This document shows, piece after piece, positions 9,423-20,153 of a DNA stretch of 64,000 bases. Source of the DNA: Neurospora intermedia. Its lineage: Eukaryota; Ascomycota; Sordariomycetes; Sordariales; Sordariaceae. The stretch lies in contig BTPP01000011.1 in the NCBI GenBank assembly GCA_037102815.1, forward strand, positions 823,996-887,995. Direction: 5' to 3'. Position numbers and translations under genes: made by a program. Under the pieces are notes generated by a model, which was not told the origin of the DNA, searched no databases, and was given only the letters and a program-made list of their open reading frames with translations. Within the stretch, counting starts at the first letter, position 1, and the number at the start of each line of letters is the position of its first letter.

Positions 9423-10958
9423 TCAAGTCCAAGGCGCCACAAACCTAACTACTTGCTCATTCGACACCTTGACAGTCTCCTTCGCCACCGCTAGAACCAT
9501 CTCCCACTTCAGCTCATGCGTCCGCCGAATATTATACGTCATGAAATCCGGATAAAGGAGTGCTCTCAGCTTCGCCGGCCCACCATTATACGCCAGTTCC
9601 GTCGGGTTAAACCTCAACCCCAGCTCAGCTCCGATATCTCGAGCCGGTGGTTCTCCTGTTGGACCAGAAGCAGGACCACCACCACCACTACTACTACTCC
9701 CACCCCCATCACCACCACCAACACCACCAGCAGCTGGACTCATTCCCTCCTTCAACGCTGCCTTTTCGTCCATAAACTGCTCCTTTTCCCTCAGGGCCAT
9801 CTTCTCCTTCTTCTCCTCATCCCCCTCACCCGTACCCGCACCCGCACCCGCATTAGAGCCCATCCTCCTATCCCAAACAGGCAACGCCATCCCCTCCTCC
9901 CCTTCCTTCCACATCCAGCTCCACTCAACGACCTTGTCCGTCTTATCCGTATACCGATCCCAGATCCTCGAATTACCCACCTTCACCTCCGTCCTCGCCT
10001 TGACCACCATCCGCAAACTAACCACACTAACCGTCGGAGTCCTCTCCAACTCCCTCACCTCGTCGCTCGTCTCGTCCGCCTGTCCCAGCCGCGGCACAGC
10101 CGCCACCCGGAACGGCACAGGATCCACACTCCCCAATTGGATCACACCAGGTGTAATCACCATCACATCAAACGAGTACTTGGGCACTTTGGACGAGTGG
10201 AACAGTTTCAGGGTCTTCTGCTTGAAGGAAAGCTCCTCGCTGTCTGCAAATTCAGGTATCAACCGCTGTGTGCGCACCCCTTCCCGCTTTACGAAGCGGC
10301 CTACACGCCACTCATCCGGATGCAGAGGCGGGATGGGTGGTGGTCGGATCGTTATCGGCAAGACTGCCGTGGCGGTTTTCTTGGCTGATGGAGAGCTGCT
10401 GAAGCGGGAAGTGTGCTGCTCGAAGAACTCGGCTTCGAGGACGTACTCGACATAGGCCTCGATGCCGTTGTAGTAGCGCGAGCCGATTTGGGTGTAAAAC
10501 GTGAAAGGGAGAGGGTGGGAGGTGATTTGGTCGGGTGGATCGATCGGTAAGAAAGAATGTTTTTGCTTGTTGTGGGCTCCCTCGCAGATGGACTGGGGGT
10601 TGACGGGGCCGAAGGGGAGGGAGAAGGAAAAGGGCCAGGATTCGGGCGGTCTGCTGCCGTCTGGTGGGATGTGGATGGGGCCTCGGAAGATGGTGTTGTA
10701 GAAGGCTGGGCCGGAGCCGAGCAGCTCGAAGCGCGAGCGCACCGTGTGGTGGTGGTTGCTGTTGCCGCTGTTGGTGGTGTAGTCGACGCGCACTTTGGTG
10801 CGGCCGTAGAGCTTGATGCTCACGAGGGCTTCGGAGGAGACGACATGGCTGTGTCGGTAGACGCGGCCGGTGATGGGCTCGCCTGGGTTGAATTCCCGGT
10901 TGGGGACGTCAAGCGCTATCGCCAGGTCCGGACTTGCTTCGGTCACGGCCTGGGGCAT
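9423..10958 (-). CDS. arrestin-like (alpha-arrestin N-terminal) protein
   Basis: A single open frame of 511 residues. Residues 10-200 show the arrestin N-terminal beta-sandwich pattern: DLAIALDVPNREFNPGEPITGRVYR, SIKLYGRTKVRV, then GPIHIPPDGSRPPESWPFSFSLPFG, and a YVEYVLEAEF strand. A second sandwich follows at about 265-340 (FDVMVITPGVIQLGSVDPVPFRV). Residues about 375-445 are a low-complexity Gly/Ser/Glu insert that interrupts the fold, and the tail LRALLYPDFMTYNIRRTHELKW returns to conserved sequence. Fungal alpha-arrestins link Rsp5-type ubiquitin ligases to membrane transporters. I see no clear PPxY motif, so recruitment by Rsp5 is not supported directly. It has no operon-like relation to its neighbours. 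Confidence 0.75.
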   Translation of the reverse strand: MPQAVTEASPDLAIALDVPNREFNPGEPITGRVYRHSHVVSSEALVSIKLYGRTKVRVDYTTNSGNSNHHHTVRSRFELLGSGPAFYNTIFRGPIHIPPDGSRPPESWPFSFSLPFGPVNPQSICEGAHNKQKHSFLPIDPPDQITSHPLPFTFYTQIGSRYYNGIEAYVEYVLEAEFFEQHTSRFSSSPSAKKTATAVLPITIRPPPIPPLHPDEWRVGRFVKREGVRTQRLIPEFADSEELSFKQKTLKLFHSSKVPKYSFDVMVITPGVIQLGSVDPVPFRVAAVPRLGQADETSDEVRELERTPTVSVVSLRMVVKARTEVKVGNSRIWDRYTDKTDKVVEWSWMWKEGEEGMALPVWDRRMGSNAGAGAGTGEGDEEKKEKMALREKEQFMDEKAALKEGMSPAAGGVGGGDGGGSSSSGGGGPASGPTGEPPARDIGAELGLRFNPTELAYNGGPAKLRALLYPDFMTYNIRRTHELKWEMVLAVAKETVKVSNEQVVRFVAPWT

Positions 10959-11855
10959 GGTGGAGGAAATGTAGGGGAAGTCGGTAAATCAGAAAAATCA
11001 AGACGTGAATTGAAGTTCGGGAACTCAAATGTAATTATATACCTTTCCCATTTCCCCGCAAAATGATACCTTGAAAGTGCAGGCGATGTTGCGGACAAGC
11101 AATTGGTCTCCCGTGTGGCCGCCGATGTCATCTTACTCCGGCTGTACGGCCCCGTTTGGAGAGGCGCAATCCGTCCCGAGACCCCTCATTGCCCTCCTCG
11201 GACTGACAACACAGCCACATTGCGCCACGTTCACATTACTGGTAACCCTTTGTTTGGGGAGTTTTGGCTGCTGCCTGTGGTGGTGATCATCAAAAACTCA
11301 TTTGATGGCGGGTAAGCGGCACAAATGAATAGGAAACCAAGTGGATGTTGACGGCAGCAGGTCGGGTGAGAACTTCAAGGGAACATCTGCGGGCGATCAC
11401 CTCGCTCCACTCGTCTCTAACATAGAGAATTTCAGCCCAAGATTACTACTTCAACTCTGCGCATTCGAAAGCCACAATCAGACGAAAAGTCAAAGTTTAG
11501 AAAGGGTGTTTACTTCTTTCTCTTTGGCAAGGCTTTTTCATCTCATTGACGCTGTTTGTGGACAACAGGAATCGTTGTGTTCCGAGAAGGCATGAATTGA
11601 GTGTTAGTGCACGCTGAGGCTCCACCATCATTAGGTGCTCCCACTGGGAGGACCTTGCATTGCATTCAGGCACATCAGCAACCCCCACGGAGATCTGAAG
11701 CTTCTTTGCAAACAACCTCCTCAAGCTTCCGTTTGCAACGCAAAAAATAAATGTCTTGAGAGGACCATGAGAGAATATGTCTTTTCTGCATTCTGAAACT
11801 TCGGAAAGTTACGCTCAAGAAAAAGCAAAAAAATGATTGGAACGACGGGAATTGA
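10959..11855. other. promoter side of the arrestin-like gene and spacer
   Basis: About 900 bases between the arrestin start and tRNA-Lys. The first part should be the promoter of the minus-strand gene. No further gene is supported. Confidence 0.4.
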
Positions 11856-11942
11856 GCCCGACGTGGGGGTCGAACCCACAACCTTGAGATTACGGAGGAA
11901 CTCCTTAAGAGTCTCACGCTCTACCGATTGAGCTAGCCGGGC
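11856..11942 (-). tRNA. tRNA-Lys(CTT) with a 15-nt intron
   Basis: Read on the minus strand, the acceptor arms GCCCGGC and GTCGGGC pair, the D arm is GCTC...GAGC, the anticodon stem is TGAGA/TCTCA with loop CT-CTT-A, and the T arm is GTGGG-TTCGACC-CCCAC. The anticodon CTT occupies 11907-11909. Fifteen extra bases (about 11891-11905) follow position 37, the standard place for a nuclear tRNA intron removed by the tRNA endonuclease. A discriminator T lies at the 3' end (base 11856). A-box and B-box sequences for RNA polymerase III are internal and intact. Confidence 0.93.
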
Positions 11943-12277
11943 AAGCGGCTATCAATCATTCCTTGATGAATGTTCGCTTTGGAAAAGACTCCCATAACCG
12001 CAGGTTTGCCCATTTTGACCTCTCAACAATCAACAACATGTGCCCACCACAACGATAGCTCGCCATGGACACTCGCAAATCACGCAAACCCAATGAAGGT
12101 TATTGAATCAATAGCTGACGTATCAATAATATAGAAACAAATGAGTCTTGCTTTTTTCGATAGCTAAACCTTGAACTCCAAAATTTGGTAACATATGCTA
12201 AGTATACATCCCGTTGTCAGATACAGACACCTTGCCTACAACTACAGCGACATCTGTTTCATCTAGTTTGTCGCTGC

Positions 12278-15191
12278 TCATCTTCTCCATTTTCCCTTTC
12301 CATTTCCGCCAGGCACAGATCGTACAGGCTTCAAGGCCAAAATTTTCTGTGCAGCATGCTCCGAGGCAATCACGATCATCGCCGACGGGTTGCCGGTGGT
12401 CATGCCAGGGAAGATGGAGGCGTCAACAACAAAGAGGTTATCGGTACCGTACACCTTGGTGTTCAGATCCACGACAGCGCTACCTCCAGTACGGCCATCA
12501 TCCTTGCCAAGCTTGGCAGTTCCCATCCAATGGTTTGACCGACGGTTGGAGGGTGAGACGATCATCTACAGGCACCGATTTGTCAGTAAAAGGTATGGTT
12601 CAGACAGCGATGGACGGAAAAGGGGAACTCACATTGTTGATAAATGACTCGACAGTCGTGTTCGGGGGAGGCAAGACCCAGGAAATGTTGGGAATGACAT
12701 TCAGCGCCGCCTGGAGGTTCTTGATGCCTTGGATGACGGTCTGCTTGTCGACATCGTTGTGAAGGTACGGGTGTTCGGCCACATTGGTGTCCAGACCCGA
12801 TGAAATGGCCATCCGGCCTCTGGAAACAACACCTCTTCCGAGATATTGGCTAAGAGTCATGGCATGCTTAGAAGTGGTGTACTGGTCGCTTCCCTCCACT
12901 CGAGCAGTCCATTGCAGAGTACGAACGATGTTGTCCGAGCCCTTAAGCTCATCCCACATCTGTAGGGCCACATGTTAGCGAGACTCGATTGATCGCACTG
13001 CGCCTGATGCCACGTACCAAAGGACCAATATTGGGAGCAGCTTGGGCAAGTATTCCAGATCTGTTCTGAAGATAGGCGCTCTTGTCACCTTCAATGGGCG
13101 TGTTCCAAGCCTCATAGAAGTCATAGAAGACAACATCAGGATGGGTGATGATGAGATCGGTGTTGAGATGATCCATGAGGTTGTAGCCAACTGGAAGGTT
13201 GATCCATTGGTCCTTGGAAATGAACGTTGGGCCATCCGTCGATCCCTTGACAATCTCGAGTTGATCGGTTGGTCCGATACCGCCTGTGTTGTACCTGTCA
13301 GCAAACAGGTCATCCAACGTGATTTCATACATCATCATGATAACTTACTGCGAAGAAGAAGCTTGGCGGAACCAAAAGTGCCTGCAGCAAAGATAACACG
13401 ACCAGTGTTAGGGGTCACGTTGACAGTTCCGCTGAGACCACCATCCGTCAAGCATTCGAGCTCAACACCAGTGACACGGCTTCCGTTACGAACCGCCCTT
13501 CTCACAGCTACATTGGTCCAGAGAGTGAACTGCTTGCGAGCTGCCGCCGTCGCAAGGTATGTTGCCAGAGGACCACCTCGCTCGCCCTTAGCGAACATGA
13601 AGGTGCTGTGACCAAAGGTGTGGTTCTTCTGGTTGTATGCATCGTTGGGGATCACCTCCTTCCAGCCGCTCTTGCTCAACCCACTGGCTAGGACATTGAA
13701 GCCCTCTTGTCGGTACAGCTTGCCGTTTTGCGAGGGATGCCAAGTTCCAGGAATGCGACCGAACACACGGTTAGTGGCTGGCACGGTATCTCTCGACTTC
13801 CAGCCCTCGGGGAAGTTGTAGTCCCAATCCTGAGGATGCGGCTATGGTTCGCGGTTAGTGGATGACTTCCCCGTTAAGTAAAATTGGAGCAACTTACTTT
13901 CCACCACAGGCCGGCATTAACAGCCGTTCCTCCACCCAGGACACATCCCGCCATTTGGTCGGTATCTGTACAGGCGATGCCGGCAGAGTCCACCCAGATC
14001 TGATTGCATAGACCAGGAACATCGAAGCGAGTCAAGTTCGTGCCCTGAAGCCACTCAGGCTTCATGGTACCCTCCCATCTTCCAGTGGAGGGAGGTCCCT
14101 TCTCAATCAACAACACACTTTTTCCGGCCTCGCTGAGCTTGTCCGCAATGGGAATGCCACCAGCACCGGCGCCAACGATGATGTAGTCGTACGTCTTGCT
14201 TGGGGCAGGTGTGCAAACGGGAACGGGCTCCGCTGTCGAAGTTGGCTCGGCTGGCGGCTCGGATCCAGTGGGTGCCGGGTCGGATGCCCTGTTTCAGCAC
14301 ATGTTAGTAACCATATGTAAATGAAGCGCATAGAACAAAACGTACCCAGAGCAGTCAGCAGTAGTCGTCTTCGTGGCCAAGGAAGCCCAAGCTGAGTAGG
14401 AGGTATGCGGGACCTTCTCGAGAGGCGCTCCATATTGACCAAATCCATTATCATGGAAGCCAGGAATGGCCTTGTCAGGGCAAGTTGGGTTCTGAAGGTT
14501 TCCCTTCGCGGCGGCGCGGCCCAAGACGAGAAGGCCACTGCTGGTTGATACGCTTCCCTTGCTTCCTCCTTGGTTCCAGGCAAAACAGTCCTGGCAGCGA
14601 TAGATCAATTCGAACTGTGTCGAGTTCACAGTGGCAGAAATCTGGGTCAGGGTGGCATTTCCGGTGTAGAGTCCTGGCACATTATACCCGGATGCGTAGC
14701 GAAACGAAGTAAAGACTTGGCCCTTGGAGGCCCAAGCCATGAGCAACAACGACTGTGTCATTTGTCCAGACTGGCCGTGGGAGACACCACACCATCCGGG
14801 ACTCGCCGCATCACCAACATCACAGCGCTACCAATTGTTAGCTGATGCCCATCTCGAAGCAAGGAAGTGGTGGAGGGCACCGTACCAAGAGACCGATGTA
14901 TTCGTTGGCATCTTTGGTCAGAGCATCCGGAGGCAAGACCAAGCCAAAGGCGTACGTTGCAGCATCTCCACCCCCAGAATTAGAACCAGGGTCCGGTCTC
15001 CAGGTGCTGAGGGTGATCTTGTTCACGGGATCGGTATATTGCTCGTTGATGTATTGAGCGGAGCATTGCTGTAGGTCTGTTGAGGTTGAATGATGTTAGA
15101 CGATCTGAAGGGCCACCGAATGGGAACTGAAGGACAACTTACACAGTGACACCGCCAGAGCGATCGTTCCAATGCGGGTGAAGACCTTCAT
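12278..15191 (-). CDS. cellobiose dehydrogenase, class II without CBM1 (AA8 cytochrome plus AA3_1 flavin domain)
   Basis: Eight exons join in frame: 15191-15143, 15076-14886, 14827-14346, 14288-13898, 13841-13349, 13283-13018, 12959-12633, 12565-12278, giving 828 residues. Residues 1 to about 20 are a signal peptide (MKVFTRIGTIALAVSL). The cytochrome domain has the expected haem ligands Met103 (SGQMTQ) and His205 (PGFHDNG), spaced as in the family. A Thr/Pro/Glu linker (about 240-265) leads to the GMC flavin domain with YDYIIVGAGAGG. The catalytic pair is His745 (SNHWMG) and Asn792 (TTGNPS). The protein ends after GKGKWRR without a CBM1 module. The enzyme oxidises cellobiose to its lactone outside the cell and can pass electrons through the haem domain to LPMOs. 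Exon borders were placed by reading frame and splice sites. Confidence 0.93.
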
Positions 15192-18100
15192 CGTCCCGAT
15201 CTGGCCACTCGAGAAGCGTGACCTTGGCTGGGAAGAGTTGAAGCTAGAGGTTTGTCGACTTCTGTTCAACCTCGACAGGGGAAGACGCAAGTAGAAATAA
15301 GTACTAATTACCGAGTACCGCCCAAATCTGCGCTTGCCACTGTTTTAGACGTAAGATGTGGCTGCCAGTTTCGGTTCCTTCTCTTGTCAATCAAATGAAG
15401 GAAGGGAAGTGACTGGACGCAACGAACGAGCATCTCCTTCCTTTTTTTGCCGCGCGACTTCCATCCGAGTCTTGCAAAGGACTTCAAATTAAAGAAACTG
15501 CTACAAGGTGCAGGATGTCTAATGAGGAAGGAGCCATGAAGGTGAAAGTCCACACCATGCGAATTGATGGGGGTATGATCCGAGACTCGGAATGAAGGAT
15601 CACCTGGCGTCCGATCATGGCCTTTAGACGAACAGCGAATCTGCTCACACTTTGGATAAAACGGTTGCTAACGATCAACAGTCAGCCATTGCCAGTTTTT
15701 GTTAATCCCAGGAAGGGTAACGAACTAATGGTTGGGTCAATTAGGCTATATGAAGCATCCGTCTTGTCCTTGACGTTGCGGTCCGGCGGGCCATCCTCCA
15801 GGCCGCCCATCTCTACACTCGGTGCCTGCCGCAACGGTCTTCGGAGCGCTTGGCGATGTGAAGAAAAAGAAGAAAATGAAGGAAGCTACATGTTTTTGTT
15901 GACATGGATGATTCTCCACATCCAATTGAGTGTTGGTAGATGACAAGCTTCCGCCCAACGATGTAGTGCCATGAACCGAGGCCCAGATGATGTTGGTTGT
16001 TGGAGTGTTGTTGCATCGGATGGGTTGTCGCTAAACGTGGGTAGAGGTATCCCAAGACGCAGCCTAGATGATATTCTATCGCGTCTGCCACACAGATTAG
16101 CGTCTACGCTGATAGTGCAGTAACCTTTTGCTCTTTAGCAGGGCATTGTGTGCGGGGTTATGGCAACAACAACCGACTTGTCCAGGCATTTTGGACCTTC
16201 TGGGCATGGGCTCCCGTCTGGATGGTTCTCTCTCTGCTCGCGTTGGTAAGAACATCCATGATGTGTCTGATCTTGGATTTCTTGCACTTCTTTACGACTT
16301 CGGTTTGAACTATGGAAGACCAAGGCTAGCAAACGACCTACAACCAACAAAATAACTCCAAGACACTAATCGATTTGGATGACGGGGAGCCGCATCAAAC
16401 GGGCAGTTCCGGTATTCAGATGTCGGCTGTCTCTGGCTTGCTATTTGCATCGATGACCAACCGAACTATTCCTATTCCCCTACGCGGGCAAGTAATTTCA
16501 CGAGGTCAGCATCTGCCTCATCGTTCCTATTGGTCCAAGTTGAATATCTTGTTGATGAACACCAATACCTCCATCACTTCACGTCTTGAAGCCCAACAGC
16601 AATGAGGCTTTCGGCATGTGGGCTAGGGCAGAGGCTTGAGGATTCTGAGATAGATATACGAAGACGTCAAGGGACTTCAGGAGATGGTCAAATGTGCTGG
16701 GCTTAACCATAGCATCTGGACTCCTTCGAGGATAGCGTAAGGAAATCTCCGCTGTTCCGTGCCGTTTTTAGGGCCTTTGCCTTGATTACTACCATCAACC
16801 TCAACCCAATTTCAACTCCAAAGATATGACCTGCAACGGGCCTCCGAATCCAGCAACATCTTCAGACAAGGTCCTTACGCTACCCCAGGTATGTACCAAC
16901 CTCTGGGCCCCGTACACTTCACCAGATCAGACCGATATCGATTCTCAACAGTCCTTCTTCTCATGACATGCCCCTGAGATGGCGTGATGCTCGAGTGATC
17001 CAAAGACAGCCAAAGGTTGAAAAACGGTACTGTATCGAGACCGTACTTGATTGCCGCCGGGTCCGTGGCACTGCGGGCTTTTTAGTGATGATTAGCGGTA
17101 ATTGTTAGTGACTTTAAGTGGAGTCCGGCTTCTGGAAGTTTGCCAACATATTGCAGTAACAGGAGCACTGTTGCTGTCCACTTCGCCTCGTTAGTGTACC
17201 ATCTTATTGCAGTCCCTTTTTCCAAATTCGGCTCTCTGCAACGATCTCCTTCCCACCAGGGGCATCAGCGTCCGAACCATCACATCCCGTCATACTCCTC
17301 GTTCAACGCCATGACCTGATCCCATACGCATATGCCAGAGTGTGGAATACAGGACTCATAGAGCTCTCACTTGACTGATGACGGTATATTTCCCTCCAGC
17401 ACATGACGATAAATCAGGTTGGTGATCGGTATTATCGTCGCCATGCCCACCTTGGCATTTGGGGCTAGCAACCACACTGCACCCTCTCTCACAACCTTGC
17501 GGTTATACCTACACCTCAAGGTAAGTGCCCATTCAGGTTGAGCATGCGTACCGCAGTCTTGAGTCAGCTGCGCACAGGTCAAGTTCACGTATGGAAGCGT
17601 TCGAGCGGGAGCCGTTGGTGAATGTATTCCGAGCGTGTTCAATGCAACGGATCCAAGGTATATTGCTAAGGTGAGTTTTCCTTGTCCACAGGACAAGCCT
17701 ACCTACGTACAGTAGGAGAATAAGGGTGAGAAGTAATGGTGGAAAAAGGTAAACAGTGATGGCAGATCTGCAATAACATCATTCGAGGCATATATTTTTC
17801 TGCCCTATCAGTGTTCAGCTGCTAAGATCGGAATCCCGACGGATCTGGGTATTCAAGGAGGGTTCAGCTGAGAAGAAGCGAAAGAACGAAGGCAGTTGAG
17901 AAGTTGCGAGATCTAGAGGCTCTGGACAAGCTCATCAAGTAAAGTATCATTGTAGATGTAGTTGCTCATCAACAAGGTTAATAGCCATCGAGGTGCGATA
18001 ATTTGCAAACTGCCAAGGTCCTCTGATCCTATTCTCGTGATAGCTACAGCGAACATTCTCAACAACGATAGTGCAACGAATTATCCGCACCAAGTGCATA

Positions 18101-18194
18101 CCAATAAAAAGAACACAAAAAACTGCACGAACAATGATGAAAAAGGAAAATCGCATGAGATGTGGGAATAAACCAAAAAAAGCAAATCAAATTC
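15192..18194. other. 3-kb stretch with no supported gene
   Basis: The first several hundred bases are the promoter side of the cellobiose dehydrogenase gene. The longest open frames (about 108-109 residues, at 15617-15943 plus and 17367-17696 minus) show no domain, no codon pattern and no splice context that I trust. It may contain decayed sequence, but nothing can be named. Confidence 0.45.
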
Positions 18195-18266
18195 TAGCTG
18201 CAACTCGTTTCGATCGAGTGACCTCCGGGTTATGAGCCCGGCGCGCTTCCGCTGCGCCATGCAGCT
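18195..18266 (-). tRNA. initiator tRNA-Met(CAT), no intron
   Basis: On the minus strand the acceptor arms AGCTGCA/TGCAGCT pair, starting with an A:T pair at 1:72. The anticodon arm is CCGGG-CTCATAA-CCCGG, with three G:C pairs next to the loop, and the T loop is ATCGAAA rather than the usual TTCGANN. The A1:U72 pair, the GGG/CCC run and A54 are marks of eukaryotic initiator tRNA, which separates it from elongator tRNA-Met. The discriminator is A (base 18195). No intron is present. Confidence 0.93.
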
Positions 18267-19025
18267 TGTTTTGCTGTTATTGTTGACAGGGATTTCAGAC
18301 TCCCATACCTATAAGGTCCACCTAGGTTTGTCGGGTCCACCGTCCTTCTTACACCCAACCCGTATCATGGCAGGCCGCGCTAATTCCCGGTCGTGACAAA
18401 CAAGGTTCAATAAAGCACAAGACAAAATTAAGGTTCGTGGCTTTGAAAAATTTGCTTCCCAATTGAGTGGTGCAGTTGGTTCGCAGTTGGTTTCCCTAAC
18501 GTATTCTAATCGAGTGTCTGCTGAGCAATTGTCGGGAGGTTCAAGTGTTCGATGCGACGGAAGGTGCATTCCGTGATAATGTGCTGATCTGGAGGGTGAC
18601 ACTTTCGGGCCCGATGGATTGATGACCAGATTCCAGATATGGCAGGGACGAGCAAAGTCCTCGATTACCGTTACTTGCTTCGGTCTACCAGCAGATGCCT
18701 GCCAGATGTAAAGATTGATCATTTAATCCATTTGGGACAAACCATGTGCTAGGTGTTATGGTATTCAGCATGTATACTCAAATTGAACCTGACACAGAAA
18801 ATGATGCGACTTCAGATCCGGTAGCTAGCATTTTATACTCAGATAATTGCTGACATGCCTGTCCTCCCCCGCAACGGTGCCCTTTTTTTTGACTGCCCGA
18901 ACAAAATTCACCAAACACTTCAATTGGTAGAAGTAACATTTGGAAAAAAAGAACAAGCGCTTCATCATGGCAAATGAGAGCGAATGTACATTTCAAACAC
19001 TGGAATAGATCACCACCCGCCTCGC
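18267..19025. other. spacer between initiator tRNA and xylanase
   Basis: About 760 bases forming the 3' flank of the xylanase gene and the upstream flank of the minus-strand tRNA. A minus-strand open frame of 137 residues (18309-18722) has no recognisable content. Confidence 0.4.
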
Positions 19026-20153
19026 TTACTGAAGAGCCTGGACAATAGAGTTGTACGCAGCCTTAGGGTTCCAGTTGGCATCGAAAAGGAGCGGGTTGCC
19101 ATTGGGTCTCCACGAGTCCTGCGAGCAATAGTCAGCATCGTCGTCTGTACCAAAAAGTAGTCGCCAGATGACAAGCACTTACCGAATCACGAACACCCCA
19201 AACAGTGATACCGACACACTTGGACTCGTTCAAGCATCCCTTGGTGATAGTAGCATAATCACCGGCATTGTTACCCTGGATATCGAGCTCTGTAACAGCA
19301 ACCTCCTTTACATTGGCAGTAGCAAGCGCTTTAATAGCAGCGGCGAGGTTGTTGCCGCCCCCAGCGTTGATGTGGCCCTGAGTACCAATGCCGTCGATAG
19401 GCACGCCGGCGGCGACCCACTTGTTGACGTGCTGGATCATGCCCGTGGTTACCTTGGCGTAGTTGGGGCTGTCGAGGTTGTAGTCGTTGATGTACAACTT
19501 GGCGTTCGGGTCAGCTGCCCGGGCTGCCTTGAAGGCAATCGAGACCATGTCTTCGCCGAGGACTTGGTAGAAGATGCTGTTGCGGAGGGAGCCGTCTTCG
19601 TTGAAGATTTCGTTGGCGACGTCCTGTCGGTAAGATCATGTCCAGTCAGCGATCACGCCCACACTTTGACGGGTAACTATGAGTGCAGGTAACTTACGTA
19701 GCCATAGATCTTGCCCTTGTAGCGGGTCATGACAGTGGTGATGTGTTCCTGGAGAACCGTGGTCAACTGGCCTTTGTCGCGGATGTTGTTGACCCACCCG
19801 GCAAGCTGCGAGTGCCAGAGGAAGGTGTGGCCACGGATGGTCTTGTTGTTGGCGGTAGCCCAGTTGACGAGGTAGTCGGCCTGACCAAAATTATACTGGC
19901 CCCTCTGGGGTTGAATGCTATCCCACTTCATGCTATTCTCAGGCGTGACCTGGCCGAAGTTCTTCTGCAAAATGACCGCGTTTTTGCCCGAGGTGAGACG
20001 GCCCTGGTCGGTGCAGGCACCGAAGTAGAGCTTGCCCTTGGCCTTCATTAGAGCGTCGATGCTCTGGCTGGCCTGACGAGCCTCCAAGTTGTCGGGGGTG
20101 GGTGCTGCCATGGCCGCCAGAGGCGCCAACAGCATCATGAGACTGGCCTTCAT
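19026..20153 (-). CDS. secreted GH10 endo-1,4-beta-xylanase, three exons
   Basis: Exons are 20153-19698, 19623-19183 and 19118-19026, all joined at phase 0, giving 329 residues. Residues 1-17 are a signal peptide (cleavage near AMAA/PTP), followed by a short stretch ending LEARQ that may be a propeptide. The GH10 barrel is complete: [26 protein letters not shown], acid/base Glu157 in DVANE, INDYN, GTQGHI, nucleophile Glu264 in TELDIQ, and the closing VWGVRDSDSWRP with [16 protein letters not shown]. There is no carbohydrate-binding module. The enzyme cuts the xylan backbone outside the cell with retention of configuration. The catalytic acid/base lies just after the first intron. Neighbours give no cluster context. 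Confidence 0.95.

Noticed and set aside
9516-10388. A 290-residue plus-strand open frame
   Set aside because: It lies wholly antisense to the arrestin-like gene and is rich in Thr, Pro, His and Arg, as expected from the complement of a GC-rich coding frame. It has no domain pattern.
18195-18266. Elongator tRNA-Met
   Set aside because: The A:U first pair, the GGG/CCC pairs next to the anticodon loop and the ATCGAAA T loop are initiator features.
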